From: DATJLY01 sp963773665
GTDB lineage: Bacteria; Pseudomonadota; Alphaproteobacteria; ATCC43930; CGMCC-115725
Direction of reading: 5' to 3'
NCBI GenBank assembly: GCA_963773665.1
Contig: CAVZBZ010000002.1
Span: 496,001 to 560,000, forward strand
DNA: 64,000 nucleotides
Each line of letters starts with the position of its first letter. The stretch's first letter is position 1. Positions 19,962 to 32,700 of this stretch are shown piece after piece. The position numbers and the translations under genes were made by a program. Under the pieces are notes generated by a model, which did not search any database, was not told the DNA's origin, and saw nothing but the letters and a program-made list of their open reading frames with translations.

Positions 19962-20551
19962 GTCAGCGTCCTTCCCAAGATGCGTGCGATGTAGCGGGCG
20001 ATGACGTCGATCTCGAGGTTGACGCGGTCGCCAACCTTGGCGGTGCCGAAGGTCGTCTTCTCCTGCGTGATCGGGATGATATTGACACCGAAGCGCCGGC
20101 CGCGCACCTCGTTGACGGTGAGCGAGACGCCGTCGAGCGCCACCGACCCCTTGGTCGCGAGCGCAGTCTCGTAGCCCTGCGGCACCTCGAAGACGAAGCG
20201 CAGAGAATCGCCCTCGGGACGGCGCTCGACGATCTCGGCGACAGCATCGACATGGCCCATGACGATGTGCCCGCCCATCTCGTCGCCGCTTTTCAAGGAG
20301 CGCTCGAGATTGACGCGCGTGCCGGTGCGCCACTCGCCGAGCGAGGTGCGCGCCACGGTCTCGGCCGAGGCGGAGACGCCGAACCATCCCGGCCCCTTCT
20401 CGGTGACGCTGAGGCACACGCCGGCGCAGGCGATCGAGGCGCCGATCACGACCTCGCCGAGGTCGAAGGACGTGGCGATGCGGAAGCGCCGGTCGCCGCC
20501 AGGAATGACCTCGCGGACTTGGCCCACGTCGCTGACGATTCCGGTGAACAT
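19958..20551 (-). CDS. ribE: Riboflavin synthase, alpha subunit
   Basis: Dismutates two molecules of lumazine into riboflavin. 197 residues built as two similar barrels: the first begins MFTGIVSDVGQV, with IACAGVCLSVTEKG and NLERSLKSGDEMGGHIVMGHVD; the second has VALDGVSLTVNEVRG and VNLEIDVIARYIARIL. The duplicated G-V-x-L-(S/T)-V motifs mark the two substrate sites. It lies 11 bp after ribD and overlaps ribB. Confidence 0.96.
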   Translation of the reverse strand: MFTGIVSDVGQVREVIPGGDRRFRIATSFDLGEVVIGASIACAGVCLSVTEKGPGWFGVSASAETVARTSLGEWRTGTRVNLERSLKSGDEMGGHIVMGHVDAVAEIVERRPEGDSLRFVFEVPQGYETALATKGSVALDGVSLTVNEVRGRRFGVNIIPITQEKTTFGTAKVGDRVNLEIDVIARYIARILGRTLT

Positions 20552-20562
20552 GGCCGCGTAAC

Positions 20563-21643
20563 CTAGGCCGGCCGTTCAAATGTTTCCAGCACATCCTCGC
20601 CGACGATCTCGACCGAGCGGCGCTCGAACCGCGGCGCTGCGGCGAGCGCGGCAACGCCGAACGGCGCCACCGCCGCGCGGCCGTCGCCGCCCAGAACCTT
20701 CGGCGCGCGGAACCACACGATGCGATCGACCAGATCGGCGGCGAAGAGCACCGCGGCGAGCCCACCGCCCCCTTCGACGAGGAGGCGCGTAATGCCGCGG
20801 TGCCCGAGTTCCTTCATACCGTCCGCGAGGTCGAGCTCGCCCGAATCGACCGCGCCTTGTTTCGATGAGTTCGACGCCGCATTCGGCAAAAGCCTGGCGC
20901 CGCGCCGCGTCGGTGCCGGCTCCGACGAGGAACCAGGTTGGCGCCTCGTGCGCTCCGGCGACGACGCGGGCGATGAGCGGCACGCGCAGCCTGCCATCGA
21001 CGACGACGCGGACCGGACTCCTGCGCTCGAGCCCGCCGATCCGGCAGGTGAGCAGCGGATCGTCGGCCACGACGGTATTGCTGCCGACCATGACGGCGTC
21101 GTGCGTCGCGCGCAGCAGGTGCGCGCGGGCGCGCGCCGCTTCGCCGGTGATCCAGCGGCTCTCGCCGGTGGCCGTGGCGATGCGGCCGTCGAGCGTGGTC
21201 GCGAGCTTCAGGGTGACGAGCGGCCGGCCGTGCCTCAGGCGCGAGAGGAAGCCGGCATTGACCTCGGCCGCCTCGCGCGCGCAAAGCCCGGTCTCGACCG
21301 CGATCCCGGCCGCGCGCAGCCGCGCAACACCCTTGCCGGCGACGCGCGGGTCGGGGTCCTCGATCGGCAGCACGACGCGCGCCACCCCCGCGGCGGCAAG
21401 CGCATCGGTGCAGGGCGGCGTCTTGCCCCAATGGCAGCACGGCTCGAGGCTCACATAGGCGGTTGCGCCGCGGGCACGCTCGCCGGCCCGAGCCAAAGCC
21501 TCGGCCTCGCCGTGCGGCCGGCCGCCGGGCTGCGTCCAGCCGCGGCCTACGACCTCGCCCGATGCGACGATGACGCAGCCGACGGACGGATTGGGCCACA
21601 CCGCGCCGAGCCCGCGCTGCGCCAGACGCAGCGCCGTCCGCAT
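20563..21643 (-). CDS. ribD: Bifunctional riboflavin deaminase/reductase RibD (one frame break near 20862)
   Basis: Two-domain enzyme: the N-terminal deaminase has the zinc motif PHGEAEALARA and YVSLEPCCHWGKTPPCTDAL; the C-terminal reductase has TLKLATTLDGRIATATGESRW, HAVMVG-type text (HDAVMVGSNTVVADDP) and VEGGGGLAAVLFAADLVD. Inside the reductase, after VELIE, the frame shifts by +1 at an A-run near 20862 and continues with GAVDSGELDLADGMKEL. Removing one base leaves 360 codons, a normal length. I take the ATG at 21643, which has GGAGAG upstream and lies 25 bp after nrdR. No FMN riboswitch fits in that gap. Confidence 0.93.
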
Positions 21644-21668
21644 GTGCGCGAGATCGCTCTCCCGCGCG

Positions 21669-22133
21669 TCAATCGCTCTCGACGTTGGCGCCAATGCGGC
21701 CGATGAATTCGCCGAAATCCTTGGCCTCGCGGAAATTGCGGTAGACCGATGCAAAGCGGACATAGGCCACCTGATCGAGCGACGCCAGCGATTCCATGAC
21801 CAGCTCGCCGATCATGTCGCTTGGAATCTCCGTCTCGCCCGAGCTTTCGAGCTGGCGCACGATCGAGTTGATGACGCGCTCGATCCGGTCCGGCTCGACC
21901 GGGCGCTTCCTGAGCGCGATGCGCAACGAGCGCGCGAGCTTGTCGCGGTCGAACGGCTCGCGCTGCGCGTTCTTCTTGACGACGGTCAGCTCGCGCAGCT
22001 GCACGCGCTCGAACGTCGTGAAGCGCGCGGCGCAGTTGGGACATTGGCGCCGCCGCCGGATCGCGCCGCGATCGTCGGTCGGACGCGAATCCTTGACCTG
22101 GGTATCCTCGCAGCCGCAGAACGGACAGCGCAT
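21669..22133 (-). CDS. nrdR: Transcriptional repressor NrdR
   Basis: Zinc-ribbon plus ATP-cone repressor of ribonucleotide reductase genes, 154 residues. The zinc ribbon is MRCPFCGCEDTQVKDSRP followed by CPNCAARFTTFER, giving four cysteines. The ATP-cone starts VVKKNAQREPFDRDKLARSL and runs through DQVAYVRFASVYRNF near the end. Gene order glyA-nrdR-ribD is the usual alphaproteobacterial one. 33 bp separate it from glyA. Confidence 0.97.
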   Translation of the reverse strand: MRCPFCGCEDTQVKDSRPTDDRGAIRRRRQCPNCAARFTTFERVQLRELTVVKKNAQREPFDRDKLARSLRIALRKRPVEPDRIERVINSIVRQLESSGETEIPSDMIGELVMESLASLDQVAYVRFASVYRNFREAKDFGEFIGRIGANVESD

Positions 22134-22166
22134 GTGCTCGGCCCTCCCTCCCCGCTCAGGCCCGGC

Positions 22167-23465
22167 CTACGGATAGATCGGAAAGCGCGCGCACAGCTCG
22201 CGCACCTTCGCCCGCACCGAAGCCTCGACCGCTTCATTGCGGTCGCCATTCGTCGCTACGCCGTCGAGTACCTCGGCGATGAGCTCGCCCACGTGGCGGA
22301 ACTCGGCTTGGCCGAAGCCGCGCGTCGTGGCGGCCGGGCTGCCGAGGCGAACGCCAGAGGTCACGGTCGGCTTTTCCGGATCGAACGGAATGCCGTTCTT
22401 GTTGCAGGTGATGCCGGCGCGCTCGAGCGCCACTTCGGCGACGCGGCCGGTAAGCCTCTTGGGCCGCAGATCGACCAGCATGAGATGCGTGTCCGTCCCG
22501 CCCGAGACGATGGCGAGGCCGCGCTCGGCCAGCGTCGCGGCAAGCGTCTTGGCATTGTCGACGACGGCGCGGGCATAGAGCTTGAACTCAGGGCGCAGCG
22601 CCTCGGTCAGCATCGCCGCCTTGGCCGCGATGACATGCATCAGCGGGCCGCCCTGCAGCCCGGGGAAGACGGCGCTGTTGATCTTCTTGCCGATCTCCGC
22701 GTCGTTGGCGAGGATCATGCCGCCGCGCGGGCCGCGCATGGTCTTGTGCGTCGTGGTGGTGACGACGTGGGCGTGCGGCAGGGGGCTTGGATGCGCGCCG
22801 CCGGCGACGAGGCCGGCGAAATGCGCCATGTCGACCATGAGATAAGCCCCGACCTCGTCGGCGACGCGGCGGAAGCTGGCGAAGTCGATGATGCGCGGAT
22901 ATGCGGACCCGCCGGCGATGATCAGCTTCGGTTTTTGGGCACGCGCGAGGCGTTCGACTTCGTCCATATCGATGCGCGCGTCCTCGCGCCGGACGCCGTA
23001 CTGCACGGCATGGAACCACTTGCCCGAGAGGTTGGGCGCGGCGCCATGCGTCAGGTGCCCGCCGGCCGCAAGCGACATGCCAAGAACGGTGTCGCCCGGC
23101 TTGAGCAGCGCGAGCATCACCGCCTGGTTGGCCTGCGAGCCCGAATGCGGCTGCACGTTGGCGAAGGCGCAGCCGAAGAGGCGCTTGGCGCGGTCGATCG
23201 CGAGCTGCTCGGCCACGTCGACATATTCGCACCCGCCATAGTAGCGCCGGCCGGGATAGCCTTCGGCGTATTTGTTGGTGAGCACCGTCCCCTGCGCCTC
23301 GAGCACCGCGCGCGAGGCGAGGTTCTCGGACGCGATCAGCTCGATCTGCTCCTGCTGGCGAGCCAATTCGCGGCCGACCGCGGCGGCGAGCTCTGGATCG
23401 GTGTCGGCGAGCGAAGCGGAGAAGAAGCTGTTCGAGCTTAGCGCGGCGGGACGGGCGTTCGACAT
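22167..23465 (-). CDS. glyA: Serine hydroxymethyltransferase
   Basis: PLP enzyme interconverting serine and glycine with tetrahydrofolate, 432 residues. The N-terminus holds EQIELIASENLASRAV and NKYAEGYPGRRYYGG; the PLP lysine is in VVTTTTHKTMRGPRGG; later blocks are NSAVFPGLQGGPLMH and SGGTDTHLMLVDL. Length and motifs are those of a typical GlyA. It lies 10 bp after the rpiB stop, so rpiB and glyA lead the long operon that runs through rib, nusB and thiL. Confidence 0.97.
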   Translation of the reverse strand: MSNARPAALSSNSFFSASLADTDPELAAAVGRELARQQEQIELIASENLASRAVLEAQGTVLTNKYAEGYPGRRYYGGCEYVDVAEQLAIDRAKRLFGCAFANVQPHSGSQANQAVMLALLKPGDTVLGMSLAAGGHLTHGAAPNLSGKWFHAVQYGVRREDARIDMDEVERLARAQKPKLIIAGGSAYPRIIDFASFRRVADEVGAYLMVDMAHFAGLVAGGAHPSPLPHAHVVTTTTHKTMRGPRGGMILANDAEIGKKINSAVFPGLQGGPLMHVIAAKAAMLTEALRPEFKLYARAVVDNAKTLAATLAERGLAIVSGGTDTHLMLVDLRPKRLTGRVAEVALERAGITCNKNGIPFDPEKPTVTSGVRLGSPAATTRGFGQAEFRHVGELIAEVLDGVATNGDRNEAVEASVRAKVRELCARFPIYP

Positions 23466-23475
23466 GAGCTGAACC

Positions 23476-23913
23476 CTATACTCGGGACAATTTGGCGATG
23501 CGGCGGGAATGGCGGCCGCCCTCGAATTCGGTCGAGAAGAAAATCCTGAGGCATTCCTTCGCTGTTTCGGGGCCGATGAGGCGGCCGCCCAGGACGAGGA
23601 CGTTGGCGTCGTTATGCTGGCGCGCGAGCCGTGCGGTCAAGGCGTCGTGGCACAGCGCGGCGCGCACCGCCCTATGACGGTTCGCCGCGATCGACATGCC
23701 GATGCCGCTGCCGCAGACGAGCAGGCCGCTGTCCGCGCGGCCGGCCTCGAGCGCCGCCGCGAGCGCATCGGCGAAGTCGGGATAATCGACCGGCTCGCGG
23801 TCGCAGGCGCCGAGGTCGAGGACTGCGAACCCGAGTGCCGAAAGTTCAGGCAGGAGCAGGGTCTTGAGATCGAAGCCGCCATGATCGGCAGCAACAGCGA
23901 CACAAAGGGGCAT
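23476..23913 (-). CDS. rpiB: Ribose 5-phosphate isomerase B
   Basis: Isomerises ribose and ribulose 5-phosphates. I take the ATG at 23913 (MPLCVAVAADHGGFDLKTLL), 145 residues; an ATG ten codons upstream gives no conserved sequence. Catalytic features are the cysteine in LVCGSGIGMSIAANR and the histidine/arginine segment HDALTARLARQHNDANVLVLGGR. It is the first gene of the operon to glyA, nrdR and rib genes; the 265 bp upstream up to mucR should hold the promoter, though I could not place boxes with confidence. Confidence 0.93.
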   Translation of the reverse strand: MPLCVAVAADHGGFDLKTLLLPELSALGFAVLDLGACDREPVDYPDFADALAAALEAGRADSGLLVCGSGIGMSIAANRHRAVRAALCHDALTARLARQHNDANVLVLGGRLIGPETAKECLRIFFSTEFEGGRHSRRIAKLSRV

Positions 23914-24122
23914 TGGCACCCAGAAATCCAGGAGTTGGTGCAATCCTACCAGATTTCGGGGTACCCCGCCAGCGGCCTACCATTGATCGCGGTCAGCGCT
24001 GCCGCGCCAAGTGAAAATCCGACCAAGCACGAAGTTGCAGTGCTGCTTTCCTCGGAATGACTGTCGATCTTCAGGATTCATTTACCGGGCGTCCTACATC
24101 AATGCGAACGCAGCAGTTTAGA

Positions 24123-24151
24123 TTGACACGATTTTTTCGCGCTGCGATCAT
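24123..24151 (+). promoter_or_regulatory. Sigma70-type promoter of mucR
   Basis: A consensus -35 box TTGACA (24123-24128) is followed by a 17-bp spacer and a -10 box GATCAT (24146-24151, four of six matches), ending 27 bp before the mucR ATG. The surrounding stretch is AT-richer than the genes. MucR-family genes are usually autoregulated, so this region may also bind MucR; no specific operator could be fixed. Confidence 0.55.
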
Positions 24152-24178
24152 CCTTTCGTCACCCGGGGGCTTGCGAAC

Positions 24179-24634
24179 ATGGCGGAGCTTGCAACGAACA
24201 AGGCGTCGGCGCCGCATGTGCTGCGCATGACGACCACGGTGGTTGCGGCCTATCTGCGCAAGCATCCGCTGCCGAGCACGCAGATCGCCGACATCATCGC
24301 CGCGGTCTATCGCTCGCTGAAGACACTGGAGGGCGGCGGCGACGGGCTTGCCACGGCGCAGAAGCCGGCTGTCCCGGTGCGCAAGTCGATCCATGCCGAC
24401 TATCTCGTCTGCCTCGAGGACGGAAAGAAGCTCAAGATGCTCAAGCGCCATCTGCGCTCGAGCTACAATTTGACGCCCGATCAGTACCGGCAGAAATGGG
24501 GCCTGCCGCCGGATTACCCGATGGTGGCGCCGAATTACGCCGATCAGCGCTCGGCCTTCGCCAAGAAGATCGGACTGGGCCGGGCCGGCAACCGCAAAGA
24601 GCCGCGCCGCGCCGCCGTGCCGATCAGGAAATAG
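24179..24634 (+). CDS. mucR: MucR/Ros family transcriptional regulator
   Basis: Small nucleoid-type regulator of exopolysaccharide, motility and virulence genes in alphaproteobacteria, 151 residues. The N-terminal helix region (LRMTTTVVAAYLRKHPLPST) mediates oligomerisation in relatives. The Ros zinc-finger core reads YLVCLEDGKKLKMLKRHL followed by NLTPDQYRQKWGLPPDYPMV and the basic tail. The finger keeps Cys and one His, but the second Cys of Ros is Asp and the last His position is occupied by Ser/Tyr, a variant form. Starts MAELATNKAS from the ATG after the promoter described at 24123. Confidence 0.93.
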   Translation: MAELATNKASAPHVLRMTTTVVAAYLRKHPLPSTQIADIIAAVYRSLKTLEGGGDGLATAQKPAVPVRKSIHADYLVCLEDGKKLKMLKRHLRSSYNLTPDQYRQKWGLPPDYPMVAPNYADQRSAFAKKIGLGRAGNRKEPRRAAVPIRK

Positions 24635-24638
24635 CGCG

Positions 24639-25754
24639 CTAGCCGCCGATCTCGTTGTATTTGCCGTCCTTCCAGACATAGACGACGTAGTCCGGGCCGA
24701 TCACGTCGCCCTTGGCGTTGAAGCCGATCGTGCCGATGACGGTGTCGAAACGGTTGGCGCGCATCGTCTTGGCGAGATCGTCGACCTTGACCGAGTTCGC
24801 CTTCTTCGCAGCCTCGGCAAACACTTCGATCGCGGCATAGGTATAGAGCGTATAGCCCTCAGGGTCGTAGCCTTGCGCCTTGAACTCGGCGACGGCGCTT
24901 TTGGCCGTCGGCATGTTGCGCGGGTCGGGCGAGAAGGTCATCAGCGTCTTCTGCCCGGTGTCGCCGGTGATCTTCCAATATTCCTCGCTCGCCAGCGCGT
25001 CGCCGCCCATGAGCACGGCGTCGAGCCCCTGCTCCTTCGCCTGGCGAATGAGAAGCCCGGCTTCGGTGAAGTATCCGCCGTAGAAGATCGCGGCGACCTT
25101 CGCCTCTTTCATCTTGCTGATGAGCGCCGAGAAATCCTTGTCGCCCTGGTTCACGGATTCGTACATCGCCTCGGTCACGCCGGCGGCGTTCAGCGCCTTC
25201 TTCGTCTCGTCGGCGAGGCCTTTGCCGTAGGCCGTCTTGTCCTGGACGATGGCGATCGGCTTCCCTTTGAAATGCTCGGCGAGATAAGTGCCGGCAACGC
25301 GGCCTTGCGCGTCGTCGCGGCCGCAGGTGCGGAAGATGTTGGTCCAGCCGTTCTTTGCCGCCTGATCGGTCAGAAGCGGATTGGTCGAGGCGGGCGTGAT
25401 CTGCAGTATGCCGTTCTCGTTATAGACGGACGATGCCGGGATCGATGCGCCCGAGCAGAAATGCCCCGCGACGAACACGACGCCGTCGTTCGCCATCTGG
25501 TTCGCGACCGCGACCGCCTGCTTGGGATCGCACGCATCGTCGCCGGTGAGGAGGCGCAGCTTCTTGCCGAGCACGCCGCCCTTGGCGTTGATGTCCTTCA
25601 CCGCCATTTCGGCGCCGCGCTTCATCTGCTCGCCGAAGGCGGCGTCCTGGCCGGTGATCGGGCCGACGACCGCGATCGGGATGTCCTGCGCCGCCGCGAG
25701 GCCCGACCACGCGACCAGCGCCGCCGCTACGACGAGAGACTTGATGCCGCTCAT
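24639..25754 (-). CDS. livK: Branched-chain amino acid ABC transporter substrate-binding protein
   Basis: Periplasmic Leu/Ile/Val-type binding protein, 371 residues. A Sec signal (VVAAALVAWSGLAAAQ) precedes the mature start DIPIAVVGPITGQDAAFGEQ. The type-I periplasmic binding fold is recognisable from GAEMAVKDINAKGG, DDACDPKQAVAVANQM and HFCSGASIPASSVY, and the closing domain from YGKGLADETKKAL. It is the last gene of the liv operon, three bases after the DUF6867 gene with GCGGAG upstream as ribosome binding site. Its stop is four bases from the stop of convergent mucR. Confidence 0.95.
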   Translation of the reverse strand: MSGIKSLVVAAALVAWSGLAAAQDIPIAVVGPITGQDAAFGEQMKRGAEMAVKDINAKGGVLGKKLRLLTGDDACDPKQAVAVANQMANDGVVFVAGHFCSGASIPASSVYNENGILQITPASTNPLLTDQAAKNGWTNIFRTCGRDDAQGRVAGTYLAEHFKGKPIAIVQDKTAYGKGLADETKKALNAAGVTEAMYESVNQGDKDFSALISKMKEAKVAAIFYGGYFTEAGLLIRQAKEQGLDAVLMGGDALASEEYWKITGDTGQKTLMTFSPDPRNMPTAKSAVAEFKAQGYDPEGYTLYTYAAIEVFAEAAKKANSVKVDDLAKTMRANRFDTVIGTIGFNAKGDVIGPDYVVYVWKDGKYNEIGG

Positions 25755-25757
25755 GGC

Positions 25758-26111
25758 TCACTCCGCTTTGACCTGGGGCAATTCTAGCACGCGGTCCCGG
25801 CGCTCGCGCCAGCCGAGCGGACCCGCGCGCTCGTAGAGCCAGGGATATTGCGCGACCATGCGGCGCGCTTGCGTGACGCGATAGCTTGCGCCCGCCGCGA
25901 TGAGCAGGATCGCCGCTGCCGCGACGTAGCCGCCCGGCGACAAAAGCCCGGCCCCGAACAGCGCGAACAGGAGGAACCGGTCGGCTGCGGCAAGGAGCAG
26001 CGCATAAAGCGGGATCTGCCAGAGCGGCCGCCAGTTGCGCGCAAGCGCCTGCCCGGTCATCGCTGCCGCCGCTCCGAACAGTACGACCGTGACGACCAGG
26101 AACGCCGTCAT
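25758..26111 (-). CDS. Small membrane protein of the liv operon (DUF6867-like)
   Basis: 117 residues with three hydrophobic segments: FLVVTVVLFGAAAAMTGQ, IPLYALLLAAADRFLLFALF and YVAAAAILLIAAGASYRV. It ends with a polar tail containing RMVAQYPWLYERAGPLGWRE, a conserved-looking block. It starts within the livF stop (ATGA) and precedes livK by three bases. From memory it matches the family catalogued as DUF6867, seen next to liv genes in alphaproteobacteria. No function is known; an accessory of the importer is inference from position. Confidence 0.75.
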   Translation of the reverse strand: MTAFLVVTVVLFGAAAAMTGQALARNWRPLWQIPLYALLLAAADRFLLFALFGAGLLSPGGYVAAAAILLIAAGASYRVTQARRMVAQYPWLYERAGPLGWRERRDRVLELPQVKAE

Positions 26112-26818
26112 GCGCCGCCCTCGAGATAGGCTGCGCGCACCTCGGCATTGGCGAGAAGCTCCGCCCCGCCGCCGGCGAGCACGATCCGGCCCGTCTGCAT
26201 GACATAGCCGCGATGCGCGAGCCGCAGCGCGTGATGCGCGTTCTGCTCGACGAGAAACACCGTGATTTTCTGCTCGGCGTTGATCTCGCGGATGACGGCG
26301 AAAATCTGCTTCACCACCATCGGCGCCAATCCCAGCGACGGCTCGTCGAGCAGCAGGAGGCGCGGCCGGCTCATCAGCGCGCGGCCGATCGCGAGCATCT
26401 GCTGCTCGCCGCCGGACAGCGTGCCGCCGCGCTGCGCCTGGCGCTCGCGCAGGATCGGAAAGAGCGCGAAGACGCGCGCCGCGTCTTCGCCGAAATGCCG
26501 GTCGCCGGCCACGGTCGCGCCGATCTGGAGATTCTCGAGCACCGTCATGCGCGGAAAGATGCGCCGCCCCTCGGGCGCGTGCGAAATGCCGAGGCGCACG
26601 ATCTCGTGCGTTGCGGCATGCGGTGATGTCCGTGCCGGCGAAAGTGATGCGGCCCCCGGCCGCGCGTGGGTTGCCGCAGATCGTCATCAGCAGCGTCGAT
26701 TTGCCGGCACCGTTGGCGCCGATGAGCGCCACGATCTCGCCCTCCTCGACGGCGAGATCGATCCCCTTCAACGCCTCGACGTTGCCATAGAACGCGTGGA
26801 CGCCCTCGACCCTGAGCA

Positions 26819-26822
<4 letters not shown>
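26108..26822 (-). CDS. livF: Branched-chain amino acid ABC transporter ATPase LivF (one frame break near 26619)
   Basis: Second ATPase of the Liv importer. Walker A is IGANGAGKSTLL, the signature LSGGEQQMLAIGRAL, Walker B LLLLDEPSLGLAP, and the switch histidine is in VFLVEQNAHHAL. The frame breaks after GTDIT (near 26619) and resumes one base later at THEIVRLGISHAPEGRRIFP; one base removed leaves 238 codons, a typical LivF. It starts four bases inside the end of livG and overlaps the following small membrane protein gene by four bases. Confidence 0.93.
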
Positions 26823-29810
<2,988 letters not shown>

Positions 29811-29913
29811 GGGCCGACAAAGTTAAGCGCGGGCCCAAAGCGCCGCAAGGCGCTTCGCTCGCCGCATCGTGATGGCATCGCTTGTGGCCGGGAAGCGGCC
29901 GATGCGGTAAGAA

Positions 29914-30786
29914 ATGGCGATGTTTCCGTGGATCGACTATGGCGGCCGCTTCTCGCCGTTGCGCGCGACCGTCTTTGCCGCGCTGTTCCTCCCGGGGATC
30001 TACACGGCGGTCCTGTTCTCGCTCGGCCTGCTCGGCCCGCGGCCCGTGACCGAGGCCATTCACAATATCGGTCTTTGGACGATTCGCTGCATCTTCCTCG
30101 CGCTGGCCGTGACGCCGGTGCGGCAAATCCTCGACTGGCGGCGCCTCATCGAGGTGCGGCGCATGATCGGGGTCGCGGCCTTTTGCTACATCCTCATTCA
30201 CTTCCTGCTCTTCAACGCCGACGAGATGTTCAACCTCGCCACGGTCGCTGGCGAGATCGTGGCGCGGATCTACCTGACGATCGGGTTCCTGGCCCTTCTG
30301 GGTCTGGCCACGCTCGCCGCGACCTCGACCGACGGCATGGTGCGGCGACTCGGACGGCGCTGGCAGAAGCTGCACACCCTCGTTTACGGCATCGCAATCC
30401 TCGCCCTCATTCATTTCTTCATGCAGTCGAAGGCCGACGTGTGGGAGCCGACATGGATGGCCGGGCTCTATGTCTGGCTGATGGCCTGGCGCGTCCTCGA
30501 CCGCTGGACGGCGCGCGGGCAAACCATGCCGCTGTGGCGGCTTGCGGCGCTCGCCGTCGCCTCAAGCGTGGCGACGGCGCTCGGCGAGGCGGCCTATTGG
30601 TGGGTCCTGCACGGCGTGCCGGTGATGCGCATCCTCGACACGAATTTCACCACCGCGCTCGGCCTGCGGCCGGCCTGGATCGTGCTCGGCGTCGGGCTCG
30701 CAGCCGTCCTTGCGGCGGCGGCGCGGCGGCTCATCCCCTCCCCTTCGCCCGCACGTACTCGAGCTTCTGCCGCGCGAGGCGCTTGA
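29914..30786 (+). CDS. msrQ: Ferric-reductase-like membrane protein, MsrQ family
   Basis: A 290-residue heme-binding membrane protein of the YedZ/MsrQ type, which passes electrons to the periplasmic methionine sulfoxide reductase MsrP. Six hydrophobic segments are visible; candidate heme histidines lie in CYILIHFLLFNADEMF, RWQKLHTLVYGIAILAL and LIHFFMQSKADVWEP. No msrP is adjacent, so the partner must be elsewhere or different. The last 20 residues (rich in Arg, Ala, Ser, Pro) lie opposite the 3' end of the small gene at 30731-30916 and may not be conserved. Divergent from livH with about 100 bp between starts. Confidence 0.82.
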   Translation: MAMFPWIDYGGRFSPLRATVFAALFLPGIYTAVLFSLGLLGPRPVTEAIHNIGLWTIRCIFLALAVTPVRQILDWRRLIEVRRMIGVAAFCYILIHFLLFNADEMFNLATVAGEIVARIYLTIGFLALLGLATLAATSTDGMVRRLGRRWQKLHTLVYGIAILALIHFFMQSKADVWEPTWMAGLYVWLMAWRVLDRWTARGQTMPLWRLAALAVASSVATALGEAAYWWVLHGVPVMRILDTNFTTALGLRPAWIVLGVGLAAVLAAAARRLIPSPSPARTRASAARGA

Positions 30787-30916
30787 GCTCGGCCTCGCCC
30801 GCGGCGGGATCGCCGACGATGGTCACTTCGAGGCCGCTTTCCGCATCGACCGCGATCACCTTCATGGCGCTTCCGACGCGGACGAACTCGAAGATGATCT
30901 CGCGCTCCCCCGGCAT
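30731..30916 (-). CDS. Small conserved protein (DUF6898-like)
   Basis: 61 residues from the ATG at 30916: MPGEREIIFEFVRVGSAMKV, then a VTIVGDPAAGEAEL turn and a basic helix LKRLARQKLEYVRAKGRG. The frame continues upstream but that part is only antisense to the acyl-CoA dehydrogenase gene. From memory it fits the short alphaproteobacterial family DUF6898. Alternating hydrophobic strands suggest a small beta domain plus helix. Its last 56 bp overlap the msrQ 3' end on the other strand, and its start is 52 bp from the divergent gcdH start. Function unknown. Confidence 0.7.
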   Translation of the reverse strand: MPGEREIIFEFVRVGSAMKVIAVDAESGLEVTIVGDPAAGEAELKRLARQKLEYVRAKGRG

Positions 30917-30968
30917 CCCGCTAGAATAGCGCTCGCGGCCGATTCGCCGCCAGCCGAGGAGCGACTCA

Positions 30969-32176
<1,208 letters not shown>

Positions 32177-32180
<4 letters not shown>

Positions 32181-32614
32181 ATCGCCTTTTCCGCGCGGTG
32201 CTCGGCGAACGTCCAGAGCGTGTGGAGGAGATAGCTCGCACCAGGGTAGAGCGCGCTGATGAGGAGCGAGATCGCCGCGGCGGAAAGCCCGAGATAGCGG
32301 TCGCAGAAAAATGCTATCGCGCTCGACAGCAGCGAGAGCGTCGCCGTGATCGCGACGAAGCGTGTGAAGTAGCGCGTGTGCAGGCCGCTGCGGCGGAAGG
32401 TGAAACCGTGGTGGCCGGCGTAGGACACCAGGATCGAGACGGAAAGGCCGGCGAGGTGCCCGGCGAACGGGCTGAAGGGCCCGACCGGCAGTGCCACGAG
32501 ATTGAAGACCAGGAGGTAGGTCGCCGTCGCCGCGATCCCGACGACGCCATAGCGGACCAAGCGCGTAAGATCGAAGAGGCGCGCCCCAAGGCCCTTGATT
32601 TTCATGCCGACCAC
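32177..32614 (-). CDS. GtrA-family membrane protein
   Basis: A 145-residue protein with four hydrophobic helices, beginning with the family pattern LVRYGVVGIAATATYLLVFN, then FAGHLAGLSVSILVSYAGHH followed by GFTFRR, the GtrA hallmark of a Y-x-x-x-x-x-F-x-F-R turn, and ending YLLHTLWTFAEHRAEKAI. GtrA proteins are thought to flip polyprenyl-linked sugars for surface glycosylation. No glycosyltransferase of the usual GtrB type is adjacent. ATG at 32614; a second ATG three codons later is possible. Confidence 0.88.
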
Positions 32615-32700
32615 AAAAACGCCGTCCCTCGAGCCCTGAGCGCCAGGGCCCGATTATAACGGGCCGGGACCGCGCGGGCTTCCCTCGCCCGCAGGGTGGA

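Noticed and set aside
21644..21668. FMN riboswitch before ribD
   Set aside because: Only 25 bp separate nrdR and ribD, far too short for the RFN element, and no RFN-like stem pattern was seen ahead of the operon.
30600..30786. msrQ C-terminus as a fused extra domain
   Set aside because: The last 20 residues are low-complexity Arg/Ser/Ala/Pro and simply the antisense of the small gene at 30731-30916.
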